23,494 bases of DNA from Priapulus caudatus (lineage: Eukaryota; Priapulida; Priapulimorpha; Priapulimorphida; Priapulidae), in contig NW_014579924.1 of the NCBI RefSeq assembly GCF_000485595.1, positions 1 through 23,494 on the forward strand, given 5' to 3'. Made by a program: the position numbers and the translations under genes. Positions 1 through 9,819 of this stretch are shown here, in pieces; within the stretch, counting starts at the first letter, position 1; each line of letters begins with the position of its first letter. The notes under the pieces were generated by a model, which saw only the letters and a program-made list of their open reading frames with translations, was not told where the DNA came from and ran no database searches.

Positions 1-3000
1 GCCTGCAGTCGCTTCTCCCTGCAAGCAGATCCTACACCGCACTCGTGAAATCTCGCTTAACAATGACAGCTTAGAGCTCCCGAACAAATCATCAGCTTGT
101 CCCATGAAGAGGCACGTGAGGGCGTGAGAGGACGGAAATGGTTGCAATCTTGCCGTCATGCCGAAAGCCCATCAGCTAACCTGTTGACCACCCGAAACCA
201 GGCCCGCACATCTAGTAATGCCGCATGGAAACTCCAGATCTGAGGTACTGCTTCAAAGGTCGACTATTCAGGCGTAACCTCGCAAGCCCGGCGAACTCAA
301 CGTGTCCCTGGCTAACACAAAGGGACATCTTTGGTTGTCAAATTCCGGTGAGAGTAAACCGATGACGGCCACAAGGTCTACGCCACTCTACACCCGAAAG
401 AAACTGTCCAATGGCTCCATAGATGTGTCATCCTGTCACCTTGTATAGTCAGTAATAATGCCAGCAGTCACCGATAACGGTCGACCTCTAGTGTACCCAT
501 CCACCACACGATCAATTATCCTATGACGTGCTTCCACCCTGTAACGATAGCGACCCCAGGGGTAATGAATGTCTTCAGGTGCGGTCATAACGACATCAGA
601 GTAACCTATAATACCATTCCAAGACTCGAGGAACTGCTCAACCTTATACGCGTGGCACTAGAGCGAGCTGGTGAAATGGCTCGTCGTTGATGGTCTCTCC
701 TTAGCATGCGTGTTGAGTGCTTGGATCAACCTGTTCGCCTTGACTTCACCGTTCCCTTATCTTGGCAACAAACCAGACTCATACGATACACCACTTCACG
801 GCTCGTGCCCGACCAGGAAAGCTCGAATACACCAAGCCTCAACACCTGTCGAACCGCCTTCACACATCTCACGCCAATGAATAGGGACAGGATGGCTTGT
901 GAACAGCGCGACTAGGCTCAGCATCCTACGGCTACCATCAGCCTCATTGGGGCCCTCCATCATAGGAGGAGCTGATGTTCACAGATTTGAATTGCTGCCC
1001 CTGTAAGTTGATCAGCCACTCTGCATTCCTGCTCTGTGCCTCAGTGCATGTAAGGTATGAATCCGTCGGGGAGGCTCGACGCCTTGGCCAGTACAACGGG
1101 TGTATGCCGCCTCAAAAACCGTTTGGCTGTGATAGGATCTGCCGACCAGACATCACCAACCATGAAACGACCGTGATCAGGGCGAAAGCGACACCATCTC
1201 TCGCTGAGAAATATCTGTCAGAGCTTCGTACATATAGCCACCTGCCAGTCTCCAAACAGACCCCTAACCAGCTTATCCTTTCCCGCTAACCGCAGAATTG
1301 GCTGCAGCCAAAGGATAGATCCCTCTGCGTGGCTGACAGCATCCTCATAGTTACCATGGATAGTCCTCACTGATCCCCAGGCGCTGATCACTTAGGCGGC
1401 CAAGCAACCTGGGCAGCCATATCTGCCATCAACGGGAGGGAGGCATCTAGTTGCATGGTAGAATCCGAGAGCGCATAGCCACCAGAGAATGAGAGTGCCT
1501 GACGCCCATCCTCCACGCAGTCCGAAAGCCTGTCATACAGATGCGTGCCCTAAGCGTCAGGTACGTATACCGCATCTCATCCAAAGTGTGAAGTTGTATT
1601 TGTCATGGTTGGAGGGGTTGTAACTTTGTGTGTTTGGTTGATTGCTGTCGCGTTGGTAATCAGAGCAGGATTCGTTGTTGCGTCTGCACAAGCACTGGTG
1701 ACGCGTATCAGAGACGGGTCAGCAGGCGATCTGGAAAAACGCGACCGCTGCTTCAGCGCCTATGCGACACCTCAGGCCCACCGTTGTGCGTTGTAATGGC
1801 GGCACATGCCTCCAATTGATGCAGCTTGTGCAATCTTCCTCAAGTCTTAACGCGTAACAGTGTAACAGGTATTTTTCTCACACGATGGGTCTCGTCTAGT
1901 GACCCTCTCTATACACAGTCACGAAGCAACTTCCTGACTGATCTGGGTATCACTGCATGCGTTTGGCCTCCTCTCTAACCAATTGGCTGAAGATCTTTTG
2001 CTTCTCTGATAACGGCTGCGTGCAGCAGCTGCAATGTCCCTGTGACCTGCAAAAGTCTGTTGCCGATCTCGCTTTGCCTGCCTCCTTTGCCCCACGGAAC
2101 TTGAAGACCCTTCCTCGATGAGTCATTCCTGTTCGGATCTCCGAGCAGATCGACGTTGGATATCTCGCCTTGTTCACCAGACCCCTTAGCTAACCACCAT
2201 CCCGCGTAGAAACCTCATTGTGTAATTTCACCTCCATTCTCAGGTTCTTGCCCGGTCATGCAATTTGCAGACACGCGCTTGTCCAGTAATACGAGCTGCC
2301 AATGCAACGGATACTGCTCGTCATGATCTGAAGTCATGTTGTGCAGTGCTGAACCGCGAGACCATGCGTTTTTCTCCTCTCTACTGCAATTTTTTTCATT
2401 GCTGCCAGTACAATGCTCCGCTGACATAATCGTCAGAAGCTGGCACCGAGCTATCTCCCGTCAGTCCTGCGAAGACCCCCGCCAACACTCCAGCATTGAC
2501 CTACATTTTTCCTGCCCCAGTAACCTTAGTCTGCGCGAGACGATAGTCTGTCCCATGCTGTCGTGGAAGTAAGTCCATTCTCGCGTGATCGGAACCCGCC
2601 AGAGGACATGTAGGTCTTCTTCAAGCTCGTTTTCGGACCTTAAGCGGAGGGCACTTGCGTTGGGTGTGCAAGCTGACGAATGTCATCTGCATAGTAACAG
2701 TACTTAACGACATTGGCAGGATCAACGGCCGGCCAGTGCGTTGCTACTCGCAGGCCGAGCAACTGGGAGCAGTTCACGCAGGCCATCGATGGAAGCACTT
2801 ATCGTGGACGGTCTCGATGTTGTAGCTGTAGCTCAACGAATCGTTGTTCAGCATAGATAGAATCAAGCCATTGTGCTCTGACGCATTGGACGCGGACAAT
2901 GCTAACAAATTCAGCAATCGAGAGTGAGGCCATTTGATGACCGTGTCCGCATCTAACGACAATAAATAAGCCTGCCCGAGATCTGGCCGGTGTAGCTGGC

Positions 3001-3050
3001 CGTCCCAACAACGAGAGTGCTTGGGAGCAGATCCAGCATATTTTGTTTGT
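1..3050. other. GC-balanced block without an intact gene, possible old retroelement
   Basis: This block has a more even base composition than the AT-rich DNA that follows, much like the inside of the copia element further right. All reading frames are short and broken. On the minus strand a few words resemble retroelement proteins. At about 2975-2927 there is DA followed by KWP, as near an LTR-retroelement integrase core. At 2696-2682 there is YYADD, like a reverse transcriptase active site. At about 1200 and 330 there are weak RNase H-like words. Their order and spacing do not fit one element, so they may be chance. The block may be a heavily decayed transposon, but its family cannot be stated. 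No LTRs, terminal repeats or RNA genes were seen. Confidence 0.3.
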
Positions 3051-3289
3051 CTCCCAAGTTTTTGTTGTGAGCTCGCATCCTCCGACCCACAATTTTGGTC
3101 CATCGTATTACGTGCATCCAGGGTCTTTTCCGCCTGTGGAAAGGGAATTAGATGAAAGCTTGTCACATATATACACTTCCATGCCAAATTACGACCCATG
3201 GCTGAGCGCATCCATTCGACCCACTTCTTCAGCCCATACTCCCCATTTCCAACAGTGCTTGTATTGCAACAGATCCTGGCTCATTATGA

Positions 3290-3975
3290 AATCTGAAATA
3301 AATCACATGTATATGATGTTAAACAGGAAAATTTAAACCCGAAAAAAGATAGTAGTTACTAATACATATATTAAAAATGTATAAAGACAAATTAATGCAG
3401 TAAAGTTTGTACATGATCATGCACATGATCATTCACATGTTGTACATGACGAACTATATCGTACTCTAATGTCAATCTATAATACTACGCCTCAATCTGA
3501 TTTAAATACTATCACGATTGCATTAATATAATATTAGAATGGTTGGAAATATAGCAGAATCATTATTTTATAATCCCAGTCCAGGCTTGGTAGTCCCATT
3601 GAGCTAGAAAAACAACTGTACGGACTTTAAATTAGTAGGGCTATATACTATGCAGTTAATCTAGTATCAAAAAAGTTACCACATTACTAACTTGATATCT
3701 ACTGTAGCACGACTTAAAAGTACCACATCAGGTAGATGTTATGATTGGTAAAGATATTTATGCTATGATAATCGGTTATATGCGTACGGGGGTACTCCTG
3801 GCTGCTGCGTTTATACTACAGTACTACGTACTACGCATCTATTCCATTACTGATCGTACAACATAGAGTACCCATCTTAACATTGGGTCGAACAGTTGTG
3901 TGCTTTGATATGCAAATATCGTTGCAAGAATCACAGCCTAATGACGGCGATTTCTATCAACAAAAGTTCGTAATT
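3290..3975. other. AT-rich intergenic stretch
   Basis: AT-rich sequence with no supported gene. A small symmetric patch near 3410-3450 repeats the words ACATGATCAT and GTACATGA in direct and inverted order. Another near 3815-3835 repeats TACTACGTACTAC. No other structure was recognised. Confidence 0.5.
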
Positions 3976-3978
3976 TTT

Positions 3979-4230
3979 TCAAGCAAATGACACGCCGAAT
4001 AAAACGCTCAACAACTTAAAAAGATCGATCCGCGACGTAACACACTTCAGGGATTTTTGATTGAAACACTGGTGGCCTTGCGGCATGGATGCAGCTGAGT
4101 GCTGCTGATGCTGCTGGGCCAGTTCATACGACCTTGACCCGTCGCGGAACCAGTAGTGAGTAGTCAAAGGTAGAGCACATGCCGCACTCGGAACCTGATT
4201 GCTCGCTACTAAAAGTCCTTCACTACTCAT
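3979..4230 (-). CDS. Hypothetical 83-residue open frame beside the tandem array
   Basis: This is an uninterrupted minus-strand frame of 83 codons with no recognised family. It begins MSSEGLLVASNQ, has a Gln/His/Ser-rich middle (residues about 39-55) and ends in a short hydrophobic tail. No catalytic motif or clear signal peptide is visible. About 25-30 bases upstream, reading the minus strand, is a TATA-like word (ATTATATAGG, near 4250-4260) at the edge of the tandem array, so an array-derived promoter could in principle drive it. There is no visible poly(A) signal or splice partner. The frame is short enough to be chance, and it could also be one exon of a longer gene. Treat it as a candidate only. 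Confidence 0.15.
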   Translation of the reverse strand: MSSEGLLVASNQVPSAACALPLTTHYWFRDGSRSYELAQQHQQHSAASMPQGHQCFNQKSLKCVTSRIDLFKLLSVLFGVSFA

Positions 4231-4234
4231 GGTT

Positions 4235-4440
4235 GTCTCGAGCCAAATGGCCTATATAATGCCGGAGCGGTTGGTTCCACCCACGCCATGAATTGTCTGC
4301 GAGCCAAATGCGCTAGATTGGCTCGGGCCTAATTGAGTCGGCCGGCGATTCTACACTACGCAAGCTATAGGGCAGGTAAATACTTCCGCACAAAATTCAA
4401 ATCAAAATCAAAATAAATTTGTATTGCCAAATACTCACAA
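4235..4440 (+). repeat. Tandem-array unit 0, partial
   Basis: This is the diverged tail of the first visible unit of the 0.5-kb array. It contains GAGCCAAAT and TTGGCTCG words, the GGGCCTAATTGAGTCGGCC form of the unit palindrome near 4325-4343, a TATA-like word near 4365-4370, and the run CAAAATTCAAATCAAAATC that closes each unit. A second TATA word at 4253-4258 may belong to a still earlier, truncated unit. Confidence 0.55.
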
Positions 4441-4951
4441 TACTTTGGCAGTAGTCCGAGAGTGGCGTGGTACGATTAGGAGTGTATACCTGTACGTCCG
4501 AGTTCAATTATCAATCCTGAAAACCGTGCATTCCTGATCCAAGTTTGTCGAATTTTTAATACTGTTTGGACTTTATTCGTTGAAGTAGCAGCGTTTACCA
4601 CTCGCAGCATCACCGCTTCAACCGAATCTAATCCGCTCTACTCTCGCCGAACAGTCTGTTGCAAAATGGCTCGCGCCTGGCCGACTTTTCGATGACTGAA
4701 ATCTGGCACGGGCATAATTTGTGAAAACTCGCACAAAAACGTTCGGGGAACGCTCCGCTCGACCAAAATCGCACGGCGCCTAATTAGGCCTCTGGCCAAA
4801 AACGTCCGTGTGAACGCCGCCTATAGACATTCTCGGCCCAAAATTTGGCTCGCGTTCCGGTTGAAGCGGAAGCGTTCACACGACGCCAATGAATACTGTC
4901 TTCAAATTCAAATCCAATCCAAATACAAAATTTTATGCACAATACCACAGA
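4441..4951 (+). repeat. Tandem-array unit 1 (about 511 bp)
   Basis: This is the best-bounded unit of the array, running from the anchor TACTTTGGCA at 4441 to the equivalent anchor beginning at 4952, where copia inserted. In order it contains GTGTATACCTGTACGTCCGAG, an AT-rich TTTTTAATACTGTTTGGAC segment, AAATGGCTCGCGCCTGG, ACTTTTCGATG, the palindrome GCCTAATTAGGC at 4778-4789, GGCCAAAAACGTCCGTG, a TATA-like CTATAGAC at 4821, and the closing TTCAAATTCAAATCC run. The same words recur in the same order at 9822-10230 and 10705-11110. No reading frame is conserved between units, so this is repeat DNA rather than a gene. Confidence 0.7.
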
Positions 4952-4954
4952 TAC
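4950..4954 (+). repeat. Target-site duplication, left copy (GATAC)
   Basis: GATAC directly precedes the left LTR. The identical pentamer follows the right LTR at 9820-9824. A duplication of five bases is typical of copia integration. Removing the element and one copy restores a sequence that matches the array anchor AATACTTTGGCA at 4439-4450. Confidence 0.88.
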
Positions 4955-5200
4955 TGTGGATAATTAATTCTAATATTTAATAAGCGCATATATATATTAT
5001 TATCCGTTATATTGAAACGAAATTAATACGAAACTAAAAGCGAATACGAAAAACTGGTTGAAATAAACGAATGATATATTTCACTTCCCAATAAGGCCCG
5101 CTCAACTGAGTGTTGTGTCTTGATTATTCCAGTTTGTTATTTCGTACCTAGCAACAGTATAACATTCTCCCTACATCACGACGAACTGACTCGTATAACA
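4955..5200 (+). repeat. Copia 5' LTR
   Basis: This 246-bp terminal repeat starts TGTGGATAATTAATT and ends CGTATAACA, the TG...CA ends expected of an LTR. A TATA-like run lies near 4986-4997, and AATAAA at 5062-5067 is a likely poly(A) signal also present in the right LTR. Conserved blocks include TTGTGTCTTGATTATT and CAGTTTGTTATTTCGT. It aligns collinearly with 9558-9819, with frequent mismatches and small indels. Confidence 0.9.
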
Positions 5201-5215
5201 GTTATGGCCCAGGAG
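5201..5215 (+). promoter_or_regulatory. Primer binding site, half initiator-Met tRNA type
   Basis: Immediately after the left LTR the sequence reads GTTATGGCCCAG. It lacks the TGG start of an ordinary 3'-CCA primer site. It matches, with one missing G, the complement of the internal GCUGGGCCCAUAAC segment of animal initiator-methionine tRNA. Drosophila copia is known to prime from a 5' half of this tRNA cut in the anticodon loop, so the same mechanism is inferred here. Confidence 0.75.
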
Positions 5216-5970
5216 AGGCCCATCATATTCACCATCCTGGATTCGACGCTTTGAACGAACCGTAAATTAGAGCTCTGGCTTTGTTGGTTCAATGACGTTT
5301 CTGGATTACATTAGCCAACAAGCTGAAGACACATACGCTCCCGCAGATCCGTCAACATCGCCGGACACGGACGATTTCACCGATTACACCATACGAGGCA
5401 TGCTACGCGATTGTCACAATCGTAAGAGATAAAAGTCTTTCCGTGATATTGCGCGACGCGGGATGATGGAAGGACCAGAGCATCGAGTATATTGAAAAAC
5501 ATTACGCCGGTAAGAAAGCCACCGTATAGCGCCCTCTTACAACTGAACTGACGACTCTAGGCAAAACGTTCGAAGAAAGTACACAGATATATCATTACGG
5601 GCGAAAACAGTGCATCGCTGCGCCCTATTCTAGAGCAGGAGAAAACAATGCATCATTTTGTTGTCAGCGAGGCCATTAAAGACGCCTGATGAGTAATAGT
5701 CGTATTGTGTAGTAGTTAACGCAATAGTGAGAAGAACCGAGAGCTTAGGACTTTAAAGTACTCTTCGGAGTTCATGACCCACTGAGTCGTGCGCGATCAG
5801 TTCCGTCGAGGATAAGCCATACATGAAAATGGGGCATCCGCGACCGTCTTAAGCCCAACCGTAAAGACTACGATGTTACAAATGCGTGAGATGATGGGCC
5901 ATACTGCCGCCGGACAGTGCAGGTTACCGAAAAGCGATTTGTTCAGACGTGCAAAAAGCAGCACGCATAA
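5216..5970 (+). pseudogene. gag: Copia gag region, degenerate
   Basis: This region occupies the gag position between the primer site and protease. Gag forms the intracellular particle and binds the element RNA. The start is uncertain: the first ATG at 5292 opens only a short frame. A stretch at about 5535-5590 (LTTELTTLGKTFEESTQ) resembles the loosely conserved copia gag middle that precedes the IxxLLxxLP region. At 5874-5920 a zinc-knuckle remnant reads CYKC, then EMMGH, then AAGQC, close to the CX2CX4HX4C pattern but with a frameshift and one residue too many. Basic residues and several stops follow. Only the knuckle is a firm domain assignment; the rest rests on position. Confidence 0.6.
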
Positions 5971-6089
5971 TAATTACCTGCCGAGGAAAGAAGAATCCGA
6001 AAGGACCAGAGAAACACTGGTCGATTGCACAGGAGATAGCTGAAAACTTCGTTCGCCTTCAGGGCCAGTGACGACTACGACGCAATCGA

Positions 6090-6450
6090 GCGGCAAGTTT
6101 CTAGTGGATTGTGGATTGGGTCGAACGGCAACACATCAATCGGAATAGATCCACGTTATGAGCCTATTGACATGTCGTTCAACTACCGGAGACAACACTA
6201 CATTGAACTGCGGACGGTAACCGCGTACAAATAAACCTGTGGCAAGGGGAGAGTTTGCTAAGTCGAAAGTGCAGATGACAGAGGAATAGGTTGATACAAT
6301 AAAGAATGCGTCTGTTAAATTCCACCCATACCCCCAAGATATCTTTTCTGTCACAAGCATGCAACGGATAATGGCGCAAGTGGGTGTCACACCTGTGTGC
6401 GTGCGAGCACAAAGATGTGGGGTTTTGATATTGGAACGGCAAAGGACGCA
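6090..6450 (+). pseudogene. pol: Copia aspartic protease region, degenerate
   Basis: The protease would cut the Gag-Pol polyprotein in the particle. Here FLVDCG at about 6102-6118 stands where the family has the active-site motif of the type VDSG(A/C), and a His-containing word follows, as in copia. The segment QDIFSVTSMQRIMA near 6336-6380 resembles the LxSVxKL-type stretch that follows protease, and GVLILER lies near 6420-6440. The Ser of the active site is replaced by Cys in the present reading and the frame is broken repeatedly, so no active enzyme is possible. The placement before the pre-integrase region supports the call. Confidence 0.6.
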
Positions 6451-6454
6451 TTGT

Positions 6455-7390
6455 AATTATCTTAAACGTTTGCCATGAGGAGAGTGACCAACTGTAATGT
6501 GCCAAACACGATATCAAAATGCATGAGATTAAGTCATTGCAAACCATGTGAAATTTTCAAAAAACTTGAGAACTTAGCTGAAGTATGAAAATTCACAGCA
6601 CGAAAGGTTGATGATTGTGGAACATGTGTGGAGTCGAAAATGACCCAAGAGAGGTCCAGAGAACCACGTGTTCGTTCCGGCGGTCCCATTTGAGTGGTCA
6701 TACGATCTGGCTGGTCCGACCTCAATCGCTGTCTCAAAATATTGTTCTATAAATATGCACTATCTTTTACAGATGAATTCGGCGCGTATCTCTTTGCCTT
6801 CCTCAAAGCTAAAAATGACACGGCAATCGCCATGTGGATCACAATTCTGCCGGTAATTCCGGCCCCATTGGGCTAAGTGAATGTCACTGAGGTAGCTGAT
6901 AAAGGAACGAGTTTACTTCCAGAGAGTTTAGGCAACTCTTACTAAATGAGAGAATCAAGCACGTGAGACTCAGCGCTCACGTACTCACCTCATCAAAATG
7001 GACCCGGAACGAATTGGAGAACTTGTTAAATGGGGAGGGTTTGTTGAAACAACCAGGTTGGAGACGCTGACGTTCTGCCTCAGCTCGTGATGCGCGGCAT
7101 ACATTAGAACAGGTGTTACAACAAAAGAACCGTGAGCAAACCCCTGACTTTGTCATGACGGGCCGCAACCCCGACGCTGTCAAAAATGCCAGGTGTTCCC
7201 GAGTTAGAAGCTTCTATGATGTAGCAGTGCAAGGTGCAACAGAAACTAGATATAGCGGGAATTAGGGTCATATTGCGTTCCGGTAGCGACAAGGGCAAGC
7301 CCCGCAACCTAGTCCATCATGCCTGAAAGGGAAAGTCACTGAAATAATCGTAACTAGTTCATTTCCCAAAGTGTGGACACAAACCTGTAG
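6455..7390 (+). pseudogene. pol: Copia integrase with GAG-pre-integrase zinc region, degenerate
   Basis: Integrase inserts the cDNA into chromosomes. The zinc-binding pre-integrase part is seen as a WHE-like remnant near 6470, CKPC at about 6538-6549, and CGTCVESKMT at 6616-6645. The catalytic core follows: YDLAGPTSI near 6700-6726 holds the first Asp, FTDEFGAYLFAFLKAKNDT at 6766-6822 is highly characteristic of copia, and YSPHQNG at 6982-7002 leads into NWRT near the catalytic Glu. RCYNKRT lies at about 7112-7132, and a GxDKGKPRNLVHH-like stretch near 7285-7320 matches the family C-terminal region. At least six frame changes and several stops separate these blocks. The identification is strong although the gene is dead. 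Confidence 0.88.
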
Positions 7391-7559
7391 GCAGGAGAAT
7401 TATGCAAACTGAAGTTGAGTCAGATGAAATCCGATTCTGATGTAGTTACCACAGGCGCTCGCACAGCAACCAGTCCTCTAGATATGTGCCAGAGAGACCT
7501 GACAGGCGGATAAGTGACCACAGCAGTAAGTCTGAACTCCAGGCCGTAGCACCAGTAGC

Positions 7560-8600
7560 GGCCCGCAGGTACGCACAGAGAGAACCGAAAAGTTCCGTCA
7601 TTGACAAGCTATGACCCCTAAGAGCACCTTGATAATGATATCGACCAAAAATGAGACAACAATTGATTATTTGTTACACAGAGGTAATGCTTCTTTCCGC
7701 GCAGCACTAATGCAGAAGCGATGAGGTTCACGCCTGACTCTGCCCAGTGGAACAGGAAACCAATGATAGAAATGAAGTCTTTGAATGAAAATGGGACTCT
7801 CACTATAACTACTCCCCTCGCAGAAAGCGATAGTGAGCGTGTTCATTCGACTAAAATTAGACTCCAGGGTGAATGACAACTTACAAAGCAAGGATTCGAA
7901 GCCGAAGGGCTCAGGTCAGCACCAAAAACTCCTGATTATTAATGATACCGTGCTCACCCAACATCGCGAACACACACGTCCCATTGAGACTATTGCAGCT
8001 GCGAGGATATGATCTCACTTTACACTCAATTGATGTAAGACCGGTACTCTCACTCTATTGATTGTATCACATATCACATAACACAGCATAGGTTATCACA
8101 AGGATCAAAAGATGGTGCAGCAGCGTGTTTACAAGCTTAACAAGCGTTCGCCTGTATTGGATAAACAGGCGGGTGAGGAATTGAATTAAACTTAGCAGCA
8201 GACCACGTGTGTCAGACACCGATGTTCGAGCAAAAAATCCGTAGACCGCCGTTCCTCTACAAGAAGACAGCACCGAGAAAGTGTGGTGATGCTAACTGAT
8301 TTGGTTGATGACAATAAAATCATAGCTGCAGCAATGATATTACTGGTTGAAACGGCAAATCACAATAATGAACACACGGTTCAAATATAAAGACCTCGAG
8401 ATTAAACATACTTTCATAGGTGTTGAGTTGACAGAGGCGACGGGTAATAAAGTCAGTCAAAAGCGTAACCTTTATAACCAAAGTAACTAGACAGAGATTG
8501 ATATTTGAACTGCCACAGCCACGCAGTACACCGCAAGCAAAGCATAGAGGACGAGCGACGACGAGAGGAGATCAAGTCCTATCGGGAAATCATAGGATAC
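7560..8600 (+). pseudogene. pol: Copia reverse transcriptase, degenerate
   Basis: Reverse transcriptase copies the element RNA into DNA. The N-terminal block MKSLNENGTLTITT is in one frame at 7772-7813; the family has E(M/I)xSLxxNxTW at this point. HSIDV near 8020-8035 corresponds to the catalytic MDVKTA block. A Lys-Leu-Asn-Lys remnant near 8130-8145 matches KLxKxLYGLKQ, and KSVDR follows near 8236-8250. The active-site loop is at about 8299-8312, where VDD is intact and the preceding Trp/Tyr position is disturbed by one missing base. TFIGVELTEA near 8411-8440 and KSYREIIG at about 8573-8596 match the thumb and connection region. Stops and shifts are frequent. Confidence 0.85.
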
Positions 8601-9260
8601 TCTAGTGAATGCGACAGCGTCCTTACCAGACCTATATTTTGCTGATTGTGCACAAAGTTGCGCAGTTTCTGTCCAATATGCCACGCAGCAAAGTCACGGA
8701 ACTGCAGCAAAAAGCATGTCCTCGGTAATCCTGAAAGTACGTTAGATTACGATTTTACTACACGCAAGTGCCTCCAATCATTGTGCCTGAAGGTTTCATA
8801 TGCGACGGGAAACGGATAGACGAAGGAGTGCTAACGAGCCTTGGTTTCACAGGACCCTAAGGGGGCCATTATCGTGGAAGAGTCGAAACAAGGTTACCGA
8901 CGCGTTGCGCTGCTCGACCACTGTGCACTCGAGTACATGCGCTAGCAAGCTCAGCGCGCAAGTGAGCGCACTTGTACTCGTCAGACAGTGTGATACCAAG
9001 ACGTACTCCGGACATATCCCTCGGCGATGAAGGCCTGCTAAACGAGGAACCACCAGGGGACCATAGCCCGGCATAATAACCCGGTGAATCACAAACGAGC
9101 CAAACACAATCAGGATATTCGGATCACCTTCATTCGCGGAGTGAGATCAGACAAGCAGGGTAAGTTTGAAATACGTCAGCCACCCTAAACAAATGGGCCT
9201 ACTGTTTACGAAGCCACATGAAACCACAACCACGAAAAGATCGCAGGGTGCGTAATGTTG
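8601..9260 (+). pseudogene. pol: Copia RNase H and pol C terminus, degenerate
   Basis: RNase H removes the RNA strand of the hybrid. A PDLYFAD word near 8626-8646 matches the family motif of the form TRPDLxFAV. The core block has DGKRID and a GFTG remnant near 8805-8855, then LSWKSR at 8869-8886, matching the xSWKSRKQ motif that precedes TEAEY in copia. HKRAKH...DIR...FIR at about 9090-9138 corresponds to the HIDIRYHFIRE-type block, and FTKPH at 9204-9218 is the usual near-terminal motif. The reading frame changes several times. The coding trace fades near 9260, and 9260-9546 is AT-rich 3' non-coding sequence of the element. Confidence 0.85.
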
Positions 9261-9546
9261 TTGGATGAAAGTTATTTTAATAGTTAAGTATTGAAATCAT
9301 TTACAAGCTTGTTATTTCTAAACACATCATCGACTAATAGTGTATTTAAACTGATGTTGCAAGGTGTACGGTGTCAAATGAGAGTAACGATTTACTTTTT
9401 GTGTTGGCTACGCTATTAAGTACATCAGAACATGGATGCCTAATTGATACTCATGTTTTACATCTGAGCTAAAGTATAATATGCTTCGATGTTTGGTCAT
9501 TGATATGTTTAAGGGTCAAAGTACTGATAATCAGATATTAGATAAC

Positions 9547-9557
9547 AAGGAGGGGCC
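9547..9557 (+). promoter_or_regulatory. Polypurine tract of copia
   Basis: AAGGAGGGGCC directly precedes the right LTR start TGTTGATAA. A purine run abutting the 3' LTR is where plus-strand DNA synthesis is primed in LTR elements. It fixes the right LTR start at 9558. Confidence 0.8.
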
Positions 9558-9819
9558 TGTTGATAAATGAAGCTAATGATTAATAAGCAGAAGATATTAT
9601 AGATGTATCCGCTTATATGAGTAATACGAAATAAAGCACGAAACTAAAGCGGAATTACAAAAATAAGCTCGGTTAAATAAACGATGAAATGTTAGCGTCA
9701 CTTCCCCATACTGGCTCCCAACTGATCTGTTGCGTCTTGATTATTTTCAGTTTGTATTTTCGTTCCTATAACTTAGTAGATACATTTCCCTTCGTCAATG
9801 GAGCTGAACACGTATAACA
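9558..9819 (+). repeat. Copia 3' LTR
   Basis: This 262-bp repeat starts TGTTGATAA and ends CGTATAACA, followed by the target duplication GATAC. It shares with the left LTR the AATAAA signal (9676-9681), TTGCGTCTTGATTATTTTC and CAGTTTGTATTTTCGT. It is slightly longer because of small indels. Confidence 0.9.

Larger units (their letters stand above)
4955..9819 (+). mobile_element. Ty1/copia LTR retrotransposon, full-length but degenerate
   Basis: A complete 4.87-kb copia-type element lies on the plus strand. It has two similar LTRs (246 and 262 bp) beginning TGTGGATAA or TGTTGATAA and ending TATAACA, and the 5-bp target duplication GATAC at 4950-4954 and 9820-9824. A primer binding site follows the left LTR and a polypurine tract precedes the right one. 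Between them the domains come in copia order: gag zinc knuckle, protease, pre-integrase zinc region, integrase, reverse transcriptase, RNase H. Integrase upstream of reverse transcriptase is what separates Ty1/copia from Ty3/gypsy. Frameshifts and stops occur throughout, so the copy is dead. The two LTRs differ by many substitutions and indels, which implies an old insertion. It sits inside unit 2 of the tandem array. Confidence 0.93.

Noticed and set aside
2682-2696. YYADD on the minus strand as a reverse transcriptase active site
   Set aside because: There is no supporting palm or fingers motif at the right distance, and the neighbouring frames are broken; kept only as a hint.
6136-9107. 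Minus-strand frames of 60-122 codons across the copia interior
   Set aside because: They lie antisense to clear copia pol motifs on the plus strand and show no domain of their own.
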